In this document: piece after piece, positions 5,619 to 7,379 of the stretch
Layout: every line of letters starts with the position of its first letter
Numbering within the stretch: position 1 is the first letter of the stretch
NCBI GenBank assembly: GCA_902805485.1
Contig: CADCTM010000857.1
Coordinates: 1-7,379 of the forward strand
DNA length: 7,379 nt
Source of the DNA: an uncultured Coleofasciculus sp.
GTDB taxonomy: Bacteria; Cyanobacteriota; Cyanobacteriia; Cyanobacteriales; Coleofasciculaceae
Direction of reading: 5' to 3'
Notes under the pieces: generated by a model
Seen by the model: the letters and a program-made list of their open reading frames with translations, nothing else
Database searches by the model: none
What the model was told of the DNA's origin: nothing
Made by a program: the position numbers and the translations under genes

Positions 5619-6218
5619 ATGATTTTATCAGTTGATATTATTCCCATACTGTCTACACCCATGCCCCTTGGCGCTTTTTTGCCCGGTCTGCCTCTAGATA
5701 GCCTGTTTTCCACTCAAGGCATTATGGTAATGCTGCTAGCAGCTTATGCCGTTGCCATGTGGATGTTCCTGACTAGCGCCCCAAAAGTTCATACCGTAAT
5801 GGTGTCGGACTTAGAAATAGCGCGGCAATTCTATGAAGGCTTACTGAATTTAAATGCCGCAGAAGTACCACTACACTACTATTACAACTACGAGCAAACT
5901 TTAGGCGCAACTAGTATTGACCCGCTTTTTATGTCGGCGGGGATGGGGGCAACAACTACCGCGACTAAGTTCAAAGGAACTGAAGGTTTATGGTATCAGC
6001 TCAAAAAGAATACTCAACTTCATGTCATTTCTGGGGCAAGCATTGGTAAGAAAAATCAGCAACGTCACGTTTGCTTTGACCACGACTGTGTAGAACAAGT
6101 GTTGATGCGTGTACAAATGCGACGCCTCAAGTATAAGATTCGCAACGAAAAGCCTCTGAATTTTTTGGTAAAGGATTTGGAAGGTCGCGTGATTGAAATG
6201 GCAGAAGTTTCTAATTAG
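5619..6218 (+). CDS. Membrane-anchored glyoxalase-fold (VOC superfamily) protein
   Basis: The 199-residue protein has a short N-terminal segment and a membrane helix at about 34-52 (GIMVMLLAAYAVAMWMFLT). A single vicinal oxygen chelate domain (55-197) follows. The domain opens with KVHTVMVSDLEIARQFYEGL, the usual beta-strand then helix with His58. It continues with YQLKKNTQLHVISG (His135) and RHVCFD (His150), and ends with LVKDLEGRVIEMAE, where Glu193 sits at the usual metal-binding position. The pattern suggests a metal site, but the substrate is unknown; it need not be methylglyoxal. The ATG at 5619 lacks a Shine-Dalgarno sequence. A start at Met36 or Met38, behind AAGG, would still leave most of the helix. 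The gene stands alone on the plus strand and converges on the prohibitin gene. Confidence 0.75.
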   Translation: MILSVDIIPILSTPMPLGAFLPGLPLDSLFSTQGIMVMLLAAYAVAMWMFLTSAPKVHTVMVSDLEIARQFYEGLLNLNAAEVPLHYYYNYEQTLGATSIDPLFMSAGMGATTTATKFKGTEGLWYQLKKNTQLHVISGASIGKKNQQRHVCFDHDCVEQVLMRVQMRRLKYKIRNEKPLNFLVKDLEGRVIEMAEVSN

Positions 6219-6285
6219 CACGAATACAAGGGCGACTAAAGTTGCGCCGACACAAACTTGCTTGACAAGGCAAAAACTGGATGGT

Positions 6286-6332
6286 TTAGCCTGCTGCGCT
6301 ACGCAAGGGCGCAAGCGCGATAGGCAGGCTAA
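6286..6332. terminator. Palindromic element between convergent genes, possible bidirectional terminator
   Basis: TTAGCCTGC (6286-6294) pairs exactly with GCAGGCTAA (6324-6332). Inside, GCGCT (6296-6300) pairs with AGCGC (6314-6318), giving a long GC-rich hairpin. On the plus strand it is followed by G and TTTT (6334-6337), which fits a terminator for the VOC gene 68 nt upstream. The minus strand has no T run. The core 'TGCGCTACGCAAGGGCGCAAGCGC'-like wording, here shortened to GGGCGCAAGCGC, resembles dispersed palindromic repeats of cyanobacteria, so it may be a mobile repeat reused as a terminator. Confidence 0.5.
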
Positions 6333-6348
6333 GTTTTCGTGTAGACCA

Positions 6349-6361
6349 AGACTTTCAGTCT
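6349..6361 (-). terminator. Small hairpin downstream of the prohibitin gene
   Basis: AGACT (6349-6353) and AGTCT (6357-6361) form a stem around TTC; flanking CC and GG extend it with one bulged base. It lies 17 nt after the prohibitin stop codon. No T tract follows on the minus strand, so it may only stabilise the 3' end. Confidence 0.25.
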
Positions 6362-6378
6362 GGGAGCTTTAAATTGAA

Positions 6379-7236
6379 TTACTCAGATATATCTGCTTGC
6401 TGAAAATTCCCCAAGTTAAACAGGAATGGCACGCTGCTTTTTGAGTCACCGCTCATTACCAAGACTTTCGGCATCTGGGAACCGCCCTGTCTCCAAGCTT
6501 CGATTGCTTCTTTTTGGAGAACAAGTTGTCCACCTTGTGCTTTGAGGGTTTCTGCCAAGAGTCTTTGTGCCTCTGCCCTCCCCTGAGCGCGGTTAATATC
6601 TGCTTGTGCTTCTTGTTCCGCTTCCTGCGCTACGTAAACTGCTCTTTGCGCCCGTTGCTCGGCAATTTGTTTCTCTTCAACGGCTCTAGAGAACTCTGGG
6701 GAAAAAGCGAGGTCAACGACGCTTGTATCAAGGATGATAATGCCATATTTGTCTAAGCGCTCGCCTAATGCATTATCAAAATCTCGCTTTAGTTCATCCC
6801 GCTTAGTGATCGCTTCTTCAACGGTTCTCCTTGCTGCTGCCACTTTAAAGGATTCTTGAGTTTGAGGCGCGATAATTTTTGAGACGATATTTTGTAACGT
6901 TCCTTGTTTTCTTCTAATCTCCACGACCTTACTTGGATCAAGGCGAAAGTTGATGGCAAAACTCGCTGATAAATCCTGCAGATCCTTGGTAGAACTCTGT
7001 GCTGGTACTTCAAACTTTTGCACTGTTACATCATATACATCTACTGTTGAAATCAGTGGCGGTTTGAGATGAATTCCCTCTAGTAGCGCCCCATCTTTTG
7101 CACTCCCCAAAATACTGAGAACTCCTGCCTGACCGGGGTTGATGATGACAAAAGAACTAAAGCTCAGGAGAATGAGGGCTGCTGCAATAATTCCTCCCAC
7201 TAAAGCTTGCCAATTTTGTGAATTTTGATATTTCAA
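6379..7236 (-). CDS. Prohibitin-family (SPFH/band 7) membrane protein
   Basis: The 285-residue protein has an N-terminal membrane anchor at about 12-32, directly followed by the prohibitin signature VIINPGQAGVLSILG (30-44). The SPFH domain spans about 31-180. A long Ala/Glu/Gln-rich coiled coil follows at about 180-235 (EEKQIAEQRAQRAVYVAQEA and on), then the closing segment with MPKVLVMSGD (255-264). Length and layout match bacterial and mitochondrial prohibitins, which form ring- or cage-like membrane assemblies and affect membrane proteases; that role here is inferred. The start is TTG at 7236, with AAGGAAAG nine bases upstream. An in-frame TAA two codons before it rules out any longer form, and no ATG lies nearby. 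The gene is preceded, 57 nt away, by another minus-strand gene ending at 7294. Confidence 0.92.
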   Translation of the reverse strand: MKYQNSQNWQALVGGIIAAALILLSFSSFVIINPGQAGVLSILGSAKDGALLEGIHLKPPLISTVDVYDVTVQKFEVPAQSSTKDLQDLSASFAINFRLDPSKVVEIRRKQGTLQNIVSKIIAPQTQESFKVAAARRTVEEAITKRDELKRDFDNALGERLDKYGIIILDTSVVDLAFSPEFSRAVEEKQIAEQRAQRAVYVAQEAEQEAQADINRAQGRAEAQRLLAETLKAQGGQLVLQKEAIEAWRQGGSQMPKVLVMSGDSKSSVPFLFNLGNFQQADISE

Positions 7237-7242
7237 AGCTTA

Positions 7243-7250
7243 CTTTCCTT
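7243..7250 (-). promoter_or_regulatory. Ribosome binding site for the TTG start of the prohibitin gene
   Basis: AAGGAAAG on the minus strand, with its AGGA core nine bases from TTG at 7236. Since an in-frame TAA sits at 7242-7240 and no ATG precedes the membrane anchor, this site and the TTG decide the start. Confidence 0.65.
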
Positions 7251-7293
7251 TGCATTTGCTATTAATCGATTTAGGACAATATGCTGCTCAAAC

Positions 7294-7379
7294 TTAGGCG
7301 TCTGATTTTTTTAACTTAATGCGTCTTGTCGCTAAACCGATTAACTTCTCTTCTTCCAGGCTAGCAGTATTCAAGAGGT
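7294..7379 (-). CDS. 3' end of an unidentified gene, cut by the window edge
   Basis: The last 27 codons of a minus-strand frame enter at the right edge and stop at TAA (7294-7296). They read LLNTASLEEEKLIGLATRRI and then KLKKSDA, a charged, helical-looking tail typical of a real protein end. The other two minus-strand frames are blocked by stops in the same stretch. The family cannot be named from this piece. It lies 57 nt upstream of the prohibitin gene in the same direction, so the two may share a transcript. Confidence 0.5.
   Translation of the reverse strand, partial: LLNTASLEEEKLIGLATRRIKLKKSDA

Noticed and set aside
5988..6314. A 108-codon minus-strand frame opposite the VOC gene
   Set aside because: It is antisense to a well-supported coding region, includes the palindrome in the spacer, and its translation resembles no family.

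Overview
The window looks like chromosomal DNA from a cyanobacterium, probably a filamentous one. Six exact copies of the HIP1 octamer GCGATCGC lie in 7.4 kb (1814, 2388, 2817, 4317, 5154, 5266). C-rich 'CCCCCCTTA' intergenic repeats and a palindromic 'GCGCAAGCGC' element are present. The encoded proteins (HpnJ-type radical SAM enzyme, cyanobacterial sigma-like protein, membrane-anchored glyoxalase-fold protein, prohibitin) read as cyanobacterial versions. The genus cannot be fixed from this sequence.

Layout, left to right. 1-195 is intergenic and carries two related C-rich repeat units; the second overlaps the hpnJ stop codon. 196-2716 (minus) is a hopanoid block: squalene synthase upstream, then hpnJ, the radical SAM enzyme tied to the cyclitol ether head group of bacteriohopanepolyols. 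The 265-nt gap between them holds an unassigned reading frame of about 50 codons and a perfect 12-nt inverted repeat. 2717-3487 has no intact gene: it carries the likely squalene synthase promoter, a 17-nt tandem duplication, a relic of an IS630-family transposase and two short unassigned reading-frame fragments.

3488-5334 (minus) is a probable two-gene unit: a divergent sigma-70-like protein, then an exported TPR protein whose repeats run in an almost exact 40-residue register. 5335-5618 is a divergent intergenic region with spaced direct repeats. 5619-6218 (plus) is a glyoxalase-fold (VOC) protein with an N-terminal membrane segment. It converges on a prohibitin-family gene (6379-7236, minus, TTG start), with a strong palindrome between them. 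At the right edge, 7294-7379 (minus) is the 3' end of another gene lying just upstream of the prohibitin.

Functionally, squalene synthase makes the C30 precursor and HpnJ acts at the last side-chain step of the same pathway; the cyclase and the intermediate enzymes are not in the window. The sigma-like/TPR pair and the VOC/prohibitin pair are conserved-looking housekeeping or envelope genes whose roles cannot be settled from sequence alone. I did not find a convincing new defence, mobile or biosynthetic system. The best leads are the small frame between the two hopanoid genes, the sigma-like/exported-TPR pair and the membrane-tethered VOC protein.
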